A stretch of 64,000 nucleotides of DNA from Haloplanus sp. GDY1 (GTDB lineage: Archaea > Halobacteriota > Halobacteria > Halobacteriales > Haloferacaceae): contig NZ_CP098514.1 of assembly GCF_023703775.1 (NCBI RefSeq), positions 62,001 through 126,000 on the forward strand. The letters run 5' to 3'. Made by a program: the position numbers and the translations under genes. How positions within the stretch are numbered: position 1 is the first letter of the stretch; each line of letters opens with the position of its first letter. The notes beneath the pieces were generated by a model that ran no database searches, was not told the origin of the DNA, and worked only from the letters and a program-made list of their open reading frames with translations. This document shows, piece by piece, positions 42,796 through 51,682 of this stretch.

Positions 42796-43610
42796 CGGAC
42801 GACGTCGGCCCCGACGGCCCCGAACGCGTCGACCTCGGCCCGGACGTGATCGCCGTGGGCGACGGGTTCGGCGCCGGGCGTCCCCGTCGAGATGACGTCG
42901 CCGGGTTCCAGCGTCATCACCTCGGAGTGGAACGCGACCAGTTCGCGGGGCGAGAAGTGCATGTTGCCGACGACGTTCCGCGCCGTCACCTCGCCGTCGA
43001 CGACGGTTCGCACCTCGACGTCCGCGAGGTCACGTCCGGATTCCGGCACCGCGACGTGCGGCCCGAGGACGAGGAAGGAGTCGAAGCTCTTGGCCCGGGT
43101 GAGGAATCGCGGATTGCGCTGGAGGACGTCCTCGGCGGTCACGTCGATGACGGGCACGAACCCCGCGATGACGTCGTCGGCCTCGTCGACGCCGACGTCG
43201 CGGCAGGTCCGTCCGATCACGACGGCGAGTTCCGCCTCGGCCGTGACCCGCTCAGAGACGTCGGTCGGCGGCAGCCGGATCGGCCCGCCCGGCCCCGTGG
43301 CGGCGGTGGCCGGCTTGAAGAAACTGGCCGGTTCGTCCGGCGCCTCCTCGGAGAGGTCGGCGGCGTGTGCCGCGTAGTTGAGGCCGATGCCGAAGAGCTT
43401 CCCCGGGTCGGACAGGGCCGCCCCGAACGTCAGGTGGTCGCGGGGCACCCGACCGGCCGGGGTCCCGTCCGGGTCGACGAGGCCGTCGGGGGCCTCCGGG
43501 AGGACGTCGGCGACGGACGTCGCCCCGGGATAGGCCGCCGACAGCGGGACGAACCCCTCGTCGTCGCCGAGGTGTGGGTCGCCGCTCGCGGTGCGGGCGA
43601 GATACCGCAT
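42792..43610 (-). CDS. Fumarylacetoacetate hydrolase family protein
   Basis: The 272-residue protein (start ATG 43610, with a GTG directly before it) has an N-terminal cap and the FAH fold: KLFGIGLNYAAHAADLSEE, ASFFKPATAATGPGGPIRLP, metal ligands in VTAEAELAVVIGRTC (E-x-E) and FVPVIDVTAEDVLQRN (Asp), and DVISTGTPGAEPVAHGDHV. FAH enzymes cleave C-C bonds in beta-diketo acids or dehydrate/hydrate 2-keto-3-deoxy sugar acids. In the present cluster it may hydrolyse a 2,4-diketo acid, as in the diketo-hydrolase pathways described for rhamnose in haloarchaea. The stop overlaps the convergent larA-like stop. Confidence 0.87.
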   Translation of the reverse strand: MRYLARTASGDPHLGDDEGFVPLSAAYPGATSVADVLPEAPDGLVDPDGTPAGRVPRDHLTFGAALSDPGKLFGIGLNYAAHAADLSEEAPDEPASFFKPATAATGPGGPIRLPPTDVSERVTAEAELAVVIGRTCRDVGVDEADDVIAGFVPVIDVTAEDVLQRNPRFLTRAKSFDSFLVLGPHVAVPESGRDLADVEVRTVVDGEVTARNVVGNMHFSPRELVAFHSEVMTLEPGDVISTGTPGAEPVAHGDHVRAEVDAFGAVGADVVR

Positions 43611-43724
43611 CACGCGGCCCTCCGGTCGGCCGCAGTCGTCGACGCGTCGGTGCGTTCTCGGGTGGTGAGAGCCATACCCGAACCCCCTCGGTCGGCGCTA
43701 ATCAACCTTGGCACACGGCGGGGA

Positions 43725-44687
43725 CTACAGGCGCTCGGCGTTGACCGCGGACTCCGGTATCCCGCCATCGCGGACCGTCCGCACGTTGGCGGCGGCCCGG
43801 CGACTCATCCGCTCCATGGCCCCGCGGGTGAGCCCCCCGAGGTGCGGCGTGAGGACGACGTCCTCGCGGTCCAGCAGCGGGTGGTCGTCGGCCGGCGGTT
43901 CCGTCGCGAACACGTCGATGCCGGCGCCCGCGACGACCCCCGATTCGAGCGCGTCGACCAGCGCCGCCTCGTCGACGACGCCGCCGCGCGAGGTGTTGAC
44001 GAGGACCCCGTCGCTCCCCAGCGCGTCGAGTTCCGCCGTCGAGACGGCGCCCCGCGTCTCGGGGGTCAGCGGCGTGTGTACCGACACCGCGTCCGCGCGC
44101 TCGAACAGGTCAGCTTTCGCCGCCACCATCTCGACGCCCTCGGGCACCGACTCGGCGGGGACGAAGGGGTCGTAGGTGACCACGTCGGCGTCGAACCCGC
44201 GGGCGAGTCCGGCGGTTTCGCGGGCGACGTCGCCGAAGCCGAGGAGGCCGAGCGTGTCGCCGCCCAGTTCGCGGCCCTCGAACCGGTGGCGCTCCCAGTC
44301 GCCGCCTCTCACCGCCCGGTCGGCCGGGAGGACGTTCCGCCGGACGGCGAGCAGCAGCGTCATCGCGTGTTCGGCGACCGCCCGCGAGTTCGCGCCCGGC
44401 GTGTTCGCGACGACCACGCCGTTGCGCGTCGCGGCCTCGACGTCGACGTTGTCCAGGCCGGCGCCGTGTTTCGCGACCACCTGCAGGTTCGTCGCGGCGT
44501 CGAGCAGGTCCGCCGGGAGGTCGGACACCCGGACGATGATCGCCTCGAAGCGGTCGATATCGGCCCGGAGCGCCGCTCGATCCGGGTAGTCGTCCATCGC
44601 GGTGAACGTCGCGACGTCGGCGATGGCGTCGGGACCGCTCGGGTCGATGGTGGCGGGGAGCAGTACCTCCCACTCGTCGTCGGTCAT
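43725..44687 (-). CDS. D-2-hydroxyacid dehydrogenase family protein
   Basis: The 320-residue NAD(P)-dependent protein has LQVVAKHGAGLDNVDVEAAT, the Rossmann motif LGLLGFGDVARETAGLARGF (G-x-G-x-x variant), LVNTSRGGVVDEAALVDAL with the substrate Arg, AGAGIDVFATEPPADDHPLL with the catalytic Glu, and VVLTPHLGGLTRGAMERMS with the catalytic His. Substrate could be glyoxylate, hydroxypyruvate or a related 2-keto acid; it is not phosphoglycerate dehydrogenase because the ACT domain is absent. It lies upstream of the FAH gene on the same strand (about 115 nt), consistent with one catabolic unit. Confidence 0.87.
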   Translation of the reverse strand: MTDDEWEVLLPATIDPSGPDAIADVATFTAMDDYPDRAALRADIDRFEAIIVRVSDLPADLLDAATNLQVVAKHGAGLDNVDVEAATRNGVVVANTPGANSRAVAEHAMTLLLAVRRNVLPADRAVRGGDWERHRFEGRELGGDTLGLLGFGDVARETAGLARGFDADVVTYDPFVPAESVPEGVEMVAAKADLFERADAVSVHTPLTPETRGAVSTAELDALGSDGVLVNTSRGGVVDEAALVDALESGVVAGAGIDVFATEPPADDHPLLDREDVVLTPHLGGLTRGAMERMSRRAAANVRTVRDGGIPESAVNAERL

Positions 44688-44741
44688 ACTCCCTACGCGG
44701 ACGGGGGACTGAAAAGCGTACGTGTGCCCGACGGCGGGCGG

Positions 44742-45209
44742 TCAGTCCGCCACCACGCCGGGGTCCGTCCGGTCGTCGGCCGCCCCGGTCAGCGCGTGGA
44801 GGTAGTCGTCGAGGTCGAGGGCGAAGGCGGCGTCCGTCGGGAGGTCGACCCAGAAGAACTCGAACGCCGTCCCGCGCTCCGGACCCGCTCCCGTGACCGT
44901 GTGGGTCCACGAGTCGCGTGGCTCGTGGACGGGGACGTGATAGAAGTTTCGCACGTACCGCTTCGGCGGCGACCGCCGACGGGTCCAGACGTCGGTCGTG
45001 AGGTGGTGAAGCCCTCCGAACGTCGCCAGCCCGCTCTCCTCGATCGCCTCCCGGACCATCGCCTCGCGGGGCCGCTCGCCGGGTTCGACGGTCCCCTTGG
45101 GAACCTGCAGGCCGTCGTGACCCGGCCCCTCGAAGACGAGGACCTCCGACTCGTCGCGGGTGATGTAGGCACAGACCTTCTCGACGTACGTTACGTCCCG
45201 TGATGACAT
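44742..45209 (-). CDS. NUDIX hydrolase
   Basis: The 155-residue protein begins MSSRDVTYVEKVCAYITRDE and has a clear Nudix box: GTVEPGERPREAMVREAIEE followed by SGL, matching G-x5-E-x7-R-E-x2-E-E-x-G. Preceded by HDGLQVPK and followed by a strand-rich C-terminal part, it looks like a housecleaning pyrophosphohydrolase for a nucleotide derivative; the substrate is unknown. The ATG at 45209 follows a gap of 171 nt from the divergent CDC48-type gene. Upstream frame extension is antisense to that gene. Confidence 0.87.
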   Translation of the reverse strand: MSSRDVTYVEKVCAYITRDESEVLVFEGPGHDGLQVPKGTVEPGERPREAMVREAIEESGLATFGGLHHLTTDVWTRRRSPPKRYVRNFYHVPVHEPRDSWTHTVTGAGPERGTAFEFFWVDLPTDAAFALDLDDYLHALTGAADDRTDPGVVAD

Positions 45210-45380
45210 ATCACACGTGTATCTGCCGTTACGGTTAACAGTTCTCATACAGTCGCCTTTAGGTGTATTAGGACGGCATCCGTCCACACCTGTCGGAACG
45301 GGTGGCCGTTCGCGTGAGGGCGGGCACCCGCTCGGACCGGGAGCGAAGGGTAAAGGGTCGGCCGACCCTACCGGCGGGCG

Positions 45381-47564
45381 ATGAGCGAGAGCGCCGGGAT
45401 CGAACTCACGGTACACAGTGCCGAGAAGCGCGACGCGGGCCGCGGCATCGCGCGCCTGCCGGAGGCCGCCCGGCGACGCCTCGGCGTCCTGAGCGGCGAC
45501 GCCGTCCTGCTGGAGGGCGAGCGGACCACGGTCGCGAAACTCTGGCCGGCGCGGGCCGGCGTCCCCGACGACGCCGTCCTCGTCGACGCGGGCACGCGGG
45601 CCAACGCCGGCGTCGCCGTCGGCGACACCGTCCGCGTGCGGACGGCGGACGTCGCCGACGCCGAGACGGTCACCCTCTCGTCGCCCGCGGGCGTCGAGGT
45701 CCGCGACGCGACGCGGCGCGAACTCCGGCGGGCGCTCGACGGCCGGCCGCTCCGCGTCGGGGACCGGGTGCGCGTCGAGAGCCTCGACGCCGACGCGTTC
45801 GTGGTGCGGGAGACCCGCCCCGACGGCGCCGTCCGGGTGGTCGAGGGGACGGACCTGCGCTTGCGCGGCGACTCGACTGGCGACAGCGGAGCGTCGGGGA
45901 CCGAGGGGTCGGCGGCGGGGGACGACGCCCCCGGCGGCGCGGTGGCGCGCCCCACCACCGGCGTCTCCTACGAGGACATCGGCGGCCTCGACGACGAACT
46001 CGACCTGGTGCGGGAGATGATCGAACTCCCGCTCTCGGAGCCGGAACTGTTCACTCGGCTGGGCGTCGACCCGCCGAAGGGCGTCCTGCTCTACGGCCCG
46101 CCCGGAACCGGGAAGACGCTGATCGCCAGGGCCGTCGCCAACGAGGTGGACGCCACCTTCATCTCCGTCTCCGGCCCGGAGATCGTCTCGAAGTACAAGG
46201 GCGACAGCGAGGAGCGACTGCGACGGGTGTTCGAGCGCGCCCGCGAGGACGCCCCGGCCATCGTCTTCTTCGACGAGATCGACTCGGTCGCGCCGAAACG
46301 CGAGGACGGCGGCGGGATGGAAGACCGGATCGTCGGCCAACTCCTCTCCTTGATGGACGGGCTGGAGGCGCGGGGCGAGGTGATCGTCATCGGCGCGACC
46401 AACCGCGTCGACGACCTCGATCCGGCGCTCCGACGCGGGGGCCGGTTCGACCGCGAGATCGAGATCGGCGTCCCCGGCGAGGCCGGCCGTCGGGAGATCC
46501 TCGACGTCCACACCCGCCGGATGCCCATGACCGACGGCGTGGATCTGGACCGCCTCGCCGCCCGGACCCACGGGTTCGTCGGCGCCGACCTCGAATCGCT
46601 GGTGACGGAGGCCGCCATGTCGGCGCTCCGGCGCGCCCGCCGCGAGGGGACCGCCACCGCCGACATCGCGGTCACCCGGGACGACTTCGAGGCGGCGATG
46701 GCCGCCGTCGATCCCAGCGCCATGCGCGAGTACGTCTCCGAGGCGCCGACCGAGGGGTTCGAGTCGGTCGGTGGCCTCGACGAGGCCAAGGCGACCCTGG
46801 AGCGGGCGGTCACCTGGCCGCTCACCTACGGCCCGCTGTTCGAGGCGGCGGACGCCGACCCGCCCTCGGGCGTCCTGCTCTACGGACCGCCCGGGACCGG
46901 AAAGACGCTGCTGGCCCGCGCCGTCGCCGCCGAGAGCGGCGTCAACTTCGTCCGCGTGCAGGGGCCGGAGCTGCTGGATCGCTACGTCGGCGAGAGCGAG
47001 AAAGCGGTCCGCGAGGTGTTCGACCGCGCCCGGCAGACGGCGCCAGCCATCGTCTTCTTCGACGAAATCGACGCCGTGGCGACCGACCGAAACAGGGGGG
47101 AGAGCGACGTGACCGAGCGCGTCGTCTCCCAGCTTCTGACGGAGTTCGACGCCGTCGCCGACAACCCCAACCTGATCGTCCTCGCGGCCACGAACCGGAA
47201 GGACGCCCTCGATCCGGCGCTCCTGCGCGCGGGTCGGTTGGAGTCACACGTCGAGGTGCCGGGCCCGGACGAGACCGCCAGGCGGGCCATCCTCGACGTG
47301 CACACGCGCCGAAAGCCGCTGGCCGAGGACGTGGACCTCGACGCCGTCGCCGCGCGGACGGCCGGCTACTCGGGGGCCGACCTCGCCGCCGTCTGCCGGG
47401 AGGCGGCCATGCTCGCCGTGCGCGCGGTGGCCGACGCCTACCCCGGCGCCGACGCCAACGACCACGCCGACGAGGTGTCGCTGACGGCCGCCGACTTCGA
47501 CGCGGCGCTGGAGGCCGTGGCCCCGTCGCTCCCGGAGCGGGATTCAAGTCGCGTCTCGTCGTAG
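45381..47564 (+). CDS. CDC48/VAT-type AAA ATPase
   Basis: The 727-residue protein begins MSESAGIELTVHSAEKRDAG, with an N-terminal double-psi-barrel domain. D1 is at about residues 195-430 (VLLYGPPGTGKTLIARAVAN, IVFFDEIDSVAPKREDGGG, and the arginine finger segment RRGGRFDREIEIGVPG) and D2 at about 465-700 (VLLYGPPGTGKTLLARAVAA, IVFFDEIDAVATDRNRGESD, RAGRLESHVEVPGPD). Both Walker A and B sites look intact. CDC48/p97 hexamers unfold ubiquitin-like or SAMP-tagged proteins and feed the proteasome in haloarchaea. Haloarchaea have several paralogues; this one has a linker acidic stretch (STGDSGASGTEGSAAGDDAP). The C-terminal peptide lacks the HbYX motif expected of a proteasome activator. Downstream NUDIX gene follows by 9 nt. 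Confidence 0.9.
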   Translation: MSESAGIELTVHSAEKRDAGRGIARLPEAARRRLGVLSGDAVLLEGERTTVAKLWPARAGVPDDAVLVDAGTRANAGVAVGDTVRVRTADVADAETVTLSSPAGVEVRDATRRELRRALDGRPLRVGDRVRVESLDADAFVVRETRPDGAVRVVEGTDLRLRGDSTGDSGASGTEGSAAGDDAPGGAVARPTTGVSYEDIGGLDDELDLVREMIELPLSEPELFTRLGVDPPKGVLLYGPPGTGKTLIARAVANEVDATFISVSGPEIVSKYKGDSEERLRRVFERAREDAPAIVFFDEIDSVAPKREDGGGMEDRIVGQLLSLMDGLEARGEVIVIGATNRVDDLDPALRRGGRFDREIEIGVPGEAGRREILDVHTRRMPMTDGVDLDRLAARTHGFVGADLESLVTEAAMSALRRARREGTATADIAVTRDDFEAAMAAVDPSAMREYVSEAPTEGFESVGGLDEAKATLERAVTWPLTYGPLFEAADADPPSGVLLYGPPGTGKTLLARAVAAESGVNFVRVQGPELLDRYVGESEKAVREVFDRARQTAPAIVFFDEIDAVATDRNRGESDVTERVVSQLLTEFDAVADNPNLIVLAATNRKDALDPALLRAGRLESHVEVPGPDETARRAILDVHTRRKPLAEDVDLDAVAARTAGYSGADLAAVCREAAMLAVRAVADAYPGADANDHADEVSLTAADFDAALEAVAPSLPERDSSRVSS

Positions 47565-47573
47565 CCCCAGGCG

Positions 47574-48014
47574 ATGACCGACCGGCCGATCCCCGACGAC
47601 GACTGGCGGACGATCGTCGCGAACGTCCCGATCCCCTCCGTCGACCTGGTCGTCCGTCACGACGGCGGCGTCGTCCTCGGCAGGCGCGAGAACGCCCCGG
47701 CCCGCGGCGAGTGGTTCGTCCCCGGCGGCCGGGTGCGGAAGGGCGAACGGCTCGCCGACGCGGTCCACCGGATCGCCGAGGCGGAACTCGGGGTCGACGT
47801 GCGGATCGAGGACCGGCTGGGCGCCTACGAACATCTCTACGACGAGAGCGAGGTCCCGGACGTCGACTCGAAACACTACCTCGCCGTCGGGTTCGTCGTT
47901 CGTCCGGTGAGCGACGCCTTCGCACCCGACGCCCAGCATTCGGCGCTCCGACTCGTCGAGCCGCCGTTCCCGGACCTCCACCCGTACGTCGAGGCCTACC
48001 TGCGGGACGCCTAG
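47574..48014 (+). CDS. NUDIX hydrolase, GDP-mannose-hydrolase-like
   Basis: The 146-residue protein begins MTDRPIPDDDWRTIVANVPI and has FVPGGRVRKGERLADAVHRI followed by AEAELG, a Nudix box in which the R-E-x2-E-E core is changed to RIAEAELG, as in the GDP-mannose mannosyl hydrolase branch. LDVRxEDRLG and the SKHYLAVGFVVRP strand follow. This branch often cleaves GDP-sugars or other nucleotides. It follows the CDC48-type gene within 9 nt and converges with lhr (stops overlap by 4 nt). Whether it is cotranscribed functionally with the ATPase is unclear. Confidence 0.85.
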   Translation: MTDRPIPDDDWRTIVANVPIPSVDLVVRHDGGVVLGRRENAPARGEWFVPGGRVRKGERLADAVHRIAEAELGVDVRIEDRLGAYEHLYDESEVPDVDSKHYLAVGFVVRPVSDAFAPDAQHSALRLVEPPFPDLHPYVEAYLRDA

Positions 48015-50851
48015 TCCCAGAACGACTGCGTCCGGGCGTACTGGCGCTCCTGTTCGAGGATGTCCCGGTAGAAGTCGTCCTCGTCCTCGCGGAGTTTGGC
48101 GATGATCCGGGCGGCGTTGTGCGGGCCGACGCCGCGGGCCGCCATCGCGATCACCGCCTGCTTGCCGTGGCTCTGGACCAGATTGGCCGACCGGTAGGCG
48201 CGCTCGGTCATGCGCTCCTGCTCGTCGTCTTTCTCCTCGGCCCGGACCGCCGTTACGACGTCCTCGGCCCACGGGTTGAGCGCGGCGACCCGGGTGGAGT
48301 CACACTCCGGGCACCGGGGCTGGTCCGGCACCCGCTTTACCTTCGTCTTTCGCGTCCACTCCGTGCAGTGCAGACAGGCGAGGATCACCCGGTCGTTCCG
48401 GATGCGCTCTTTCAGCGTCTGGACGACGCTCGCGTCGGCGTTCTCGGGGACGAGCAGTTCCCGGCCGCTGGAGCGCCCGCCCGTCCCGATGGGCGTGTGT
48501 TCCCGGGCGGTCACGACGTCGACCGCGCCCGACTGGATCCGCTCCAGTACCTCGGCGGCCTCCTCGACGGCGAGGTCCCTGTGGAACACCTCCCTGACCG
48601 CCTCGTCGTACACCGGCGTGTCCTCCAGCGCGGCCAGCAGGCGGTCGGCGCCGAACCGCCCCGACCCCTGATAGCGCTTGAGCGCCCCGAACTTCGCGGC
48701 CACCTGCGCCAGCGTGAACTTCAGCGTCCCCGAGTTCTTCAGGGCGAGTTCGAGCAGGCCCTCGACGTGGTCGGGATCGGTCGTCTCCAGCACCTCGACC
48801 ACGTCCGACGGCCCGGTGCGCCCCGGGACGTCGAGTTCGATCCGGTAGGGGTCGACCTCCATCCCGACCGAGGAGCCGGTCTTCTGGCCGATCAGCGCCG
48901 AACACAGGCGGCCGAGCGTCTCGTTTACCTCGTGGCCGAACGGGGCGTTGAGGACGACCCCGCGGCCCTGCCCCTCGACGACGAGGCGGTCGGCGGTGGG
49001 CGTGGGCGCGCCCGTCTCGACCTGTCGATCCACGGGCGCCAGCGCCTCGCTCACGGTGTGTTCGTCGCCCGGATACCGGGACAGGAACTCGCGGGCGACG
49101 GCCGCCCGGTCGGCGCCGCCCTCGAACTGCCGCGTCGCCACGTCCCGCATCTCGCCCACCTCGCCGGCGACGGCCGCCGGCACCGGGATCTCCTGGCCCG
49201 TCCACGACGGCACCTCGCCCGCGGGGTCTTCGATGGGCGTCACCTCGACGCGCGTCTCCTCGTCGTCGATCTCGGTGATGCGCCACATCTCCCCGCGCTG
49301 GATGAACGTCTCGCCCGGCGCCGCGAAGTTCCGCACGAACCGCTCGTCGAGGGTGCCGACCGTCTCCCGCGAGGAGAGGTCGTACACCTCGTAGGTCTCC
49401 TCGTCGGGGATCATCGAGAGGTTGGCGTAGAAGTACTGCCACGTCCCGCCGGACTTCTCCAGGCGGTCGGCGTCCTCCTCGAGCCACAGGAGGCGGTTCG
49501 CGTCGAGTTCGCGCACCACCTCGCGGAACTGGGCCTCGGTGAGGTCGCGGAAGGGGTAGGCCCGCGTCAGCGTCTCGTAGGCCTCGCGGGCGTCGATCTC
49601 GCCGTGATCCATCACCAGTCCGACGATCTGGTTGGCCACCACGTCGAGGCTGCCGTGGTGGATCGCGGCCGGTTCGACCGCGCCGTCGACCGCCCGGCGG
49701 GCGATGGCCAGCGCCTCCAGCGTGTCGTCCGGGTGGCTCGTGAGGACCGTCCCCTCCGAGACGGCGTCGCGGCGGTGGCCCGCGCGGCCGACCCGCTGGA
49801 GCAGCCGGGCCACCTCGCGGGGGCTGCCGTACTGGATCACGTGGTCCACCCGCCCCACGTCGATGCCGAGTTCCATCGACGAGGTGCAGACGAGGCCGTC
49901 GAGGTCGCCCGCCTTGAACGCGTCCTCCACCTCGATTCGGGCCTCCGTCGAGAGCGACCCGTGGTGGACGCCGATGGGCTCCTCCAGGCGCTTGAACCGC
50001 GACCCCAGCGCCTCGGCCGTCTGGCGCGTGTTAACGAAGATCAGCGTCGACTCGTTGTCCGCGACGACGTCGCGGATCGCCCGCACGTGGCTGGCGACCG
50101 CCACGTCCGTCGCCAGCTTCCCCGCCAGCGCCTCGTCCTCCTCGGTCACCTCGGGCTCCCGAATCCGGAACTCGACGTTCGTCCCCGCGTCGACTTCGAC
50201 GAGCGCGGGGTCGCGGTCGCCGGTCAGGAACCGCCCCACCTCGCCCGGGGAGCCGACGGTGGCCGACAGGCCGATGCGCTGGAACGGCCCGGCCAGGTCC
50301 CGCAGGCGTTCGAGGCCGACCGTCAACTGCGCGCCCCGCTTCGAGGAGGCGAGTTCGTGAACCTCGTCGACGACGACGTGTTCCACGTCCGAGAGCGCCG
50401 TTCGCAACTTCTCGCCCGTCAGGGTCGCCTGCAGCGTCTCCGGCGTCGTCACCAGCACGTCCGGCGGGTCGTCGGCCTGCTTGCCCCGCCGGTACTGACT
50501 GGTGTCGCCGTGGCGCACGTCCACCTCGACGTCGAGGTACTCGCCCCACCAGTCCAGCCGGTCGCGCATGTCGCGGTTGAGCGCCCGGAGCGGCGTGATG
50601 TAGAGCGCCGAGATCCCGAACCGGTCCTCGGCGCGGTGGATCGAATCGAACACCGGCAACATCGCCGTCTCCGTCTTGCCCGTCCCCGTCGGCGCGAGGA
50701 CGAGGGCGTCCTCGCCGGCCGCGATGGGTGGGATCGCCCGCCGCTGTGGCTCCGTCGGCGTCGAAAAGCCGCGTTCCGAGAGCGCCGAGCGCACCCGCTC
50801 GCCGAGGTGGGTGAACGCGTCCATCCCGCCGACGGCCTCCTGGTCCGCCAT
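48011..50851 (-). CDS. lhr: Lhr-type superfamily 2 helicase
   Basis: The 946-residue protein begins MADQEAVGGMDAFTHLGERV and has DALVLAPTGTGKTETAMLPV (Walker A), HVVVDEVHELASSKRGAQLT (DEVH box), IGLSATVGSPGEVGRFLTG (SAT), FVNTRQTAEALGSRF, TSSMELGIDVGRVDHVIQYG and RVGRAGHRR. Then come a winged-helix region and the Lhr core domain, a CLHC/CPEC zinc finger at about residue 840, and a final HhH (ARGVGPHNAARIIAKL). Archaeal Lhr helicases act in DNA repair and on RNA:DNA hybrids. It is 66 nt downstream of the phosphoesterase gene on the same strand, making an operon with RPA genes. Confidence 0.9.
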   Translation of the reverse strand: MADQEAVGGMDAFTHLGERVRSALSERGFSTPTEPQRRAIPPIAAGEDALVLAPTGTGKTETAMLPVFDSIHRAEDRFGISALYITPLRALNRDMRDRLDWWGEYLDVEVDVRHGDTSQYRRGKQADDPPDVLVTTPETLQATLTGEKLRTALSDVEHVVVDEVHELASSKRGAQLTVGLERLRDLAGPFQRIGLSATVGSPGEVGRFLTGDRDPALVEVDAGTNVEFRIREPEVTEEDEALAGKLATDVAVASHVRAIRDVVADNESTLIFVNTRQTAEALGSRFKRLEEPIGVHHGSLSTEARIEVEDAFKAGDLDGLVCTSSMELGIDVGRVDHVIQYGSPREVARLLQRVGRAGHRRDAVSEGTVLTSHPDDTLEALAIARRAVDGAVEPAAIHHGSLDVVANQIVGLVMDHGEIDAREAYETLTRAYPFRDLTEAQFREVVRELDANRLLWLEEDADRLEKSGGTWQYFYANLSMIPDEETYEVYDLSSRETVGTLDERFVRNFAAPGETFIQRGEMWRITEIDDEETRVEVTPIEDPAGEVPSWTGQEIPVPAAVAGEVGEMRDVATRQFEGGADRAAVAREFLSRYPGDEHTVSEALAPVDRQVETGAPTPTADRLVVEGQGRGVVLNAPFGHEVNETLGRLCSALIGQKTGSSVGMEVDPYRIELDVPGRTGPSDVVEVLETTDPDHVEGLLELALKNSGTLKFTLAQVAAKFGALKRYQGSGRFGADRLLAALEDTPVYDEAVREVFHRDLAVEEAAEVLERIQSGAVDVVTAREHTPIGTGGRSSGRELLVPENADASVVQTLKERIRNDRVILACLHCTEWTRKTKVKRVPDQPRCPECDSTRVAALNPWAEDVVTAVRAEEKDDEQERMTERAYRSANLVQSHGKQAVIAMAARGVGPHNAARIIAKLREDEDDFYRDILEQERQYARTQSFWD

Positions 50852-50917
50852 CGGTCACGGTACCCGCGCGAACCGATTAAGGACACCGCTTCGGGTCGTG
50901 GCGGCTGCCGCGTTCCG

Positions 50918-51682
50918 TCAGACCCGGCGGAAGGACCCCAGTCGCGTCCCGTCGAGCAGGTAGGCGTCGGCGTCGCCGACGCCAGCCGGGAGGAAGGGGG
51001 CGAGGAACTCCTGGCCCTCGACGTTGATCCACGTCCCCCCCGAGCGGTCGTTGAACGCGGGGAAGACCACGAGTTCCGGCCGGTGGTCGGCGGGCGCGAG
51101 CGCCTCGGGCGCGACGCCGTAGTGGTCGGCGAAGGTGTCGATCCGTAGCGGTCCGCGGAGCCACGCCTTCTCCGCGCGGCCGCCGCCCACCTCGTCCTCC
51201 AGTCGCACCTGCGGGTGTTCGTGGCCCACGCACACCGTCGACGCGCCCAGCACCGCCCGGTCGGGCCAGGTGTGGCCGTGGACGAAGCCAACGTCGCCGC
51301 GGCGGACGCCGGCGGGATCGGTCACGTCGATCCGGTCGCCGTAGGCGTCGGCGACGCCGCCGTCGTGGTTGCCGGGGACGAGCGTCAGGGGGACGTCGAG
51401 GCCGTCGAGGAGCGCGACGACCTCGTCGCGCTCGCCCGCCCCCGGGTCGCCGATGCGGTGGACCAGGTCGCCGAGGACGACCACCCGATCCGGATCGGTG
51501 CGCTCGACCAGCGCCAGCAGGCGCTCCCGGCGGCCGTCGGCGTCGCTGCGGAGTTCCACCCCGCGCTCGTACCGGAGGCCGGCCTCGATGCCGGCGTGGT
51601 AGTCCGCCACGACGAGCGCGCGCTCGTCGCCGCAGTCGGCCGTCGCGGCGGGCGCCCCCGGAACCGGCTCGACCAGCGCCAT
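50918..51682 (-). CDS. Metallophosphoesterase of the RPA operon (SbcD-related archaeal type)
   Basis: The 254-residue protein begins MALVEPVPGAPAATADCGDE with the calcineurin-like metallophosphoesterase motifs: LVVADYHAGIEAG (D-x-H), VVVLGDLVHRIGD (G-D), LTLVPGNHDGGVADAYG (G-N-H-D), FVHGHTWPDRAV and STVCVGHEHPQVRLED (G-H). The family resembles SbcD-related archaeal proteins and bacterial PdeM that pairs with Lhr helicases. Homologues in haloarchaea are the third gene of the rpa operon. Its ATG overlaps the stop of the RPA-associated gene (ATGA). Nuclease or phosphodiesterase activity on DNA is expected; the exact substrate is unknown. Confidence 0.88.
   Translation of the reverse strand: MALVEPVPGAPAATADCGDERALVVADYHAGIEAGLRYERGVELRSDADGRRERLLALVERTDPDRVVVLGDLVHRIGDPGAGERDEVVALLDGLDVPLTLVPGNHDGGVADAYGDRIDVTDPAGVRRGDVGFVHGHTWPDRAVLGASTVCVGHEHPQVRLEDEVGGGRAEKAWLRGPLRIDTFADHYGVAPEALAPADHRPELVVFPAFNDRSGGTWINVEGQEFLAPFLPAGVGDADAYLLDGTRLGSFRRV

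Noticed and set aside
45302-51148. A 1948-codon plus-strand open frame
   Set aside because: High GC makes long antisense frames. It overlaps cdc48, nudix and lhr in other frames, and its Arg/Pro-rich residues are not protein-like.
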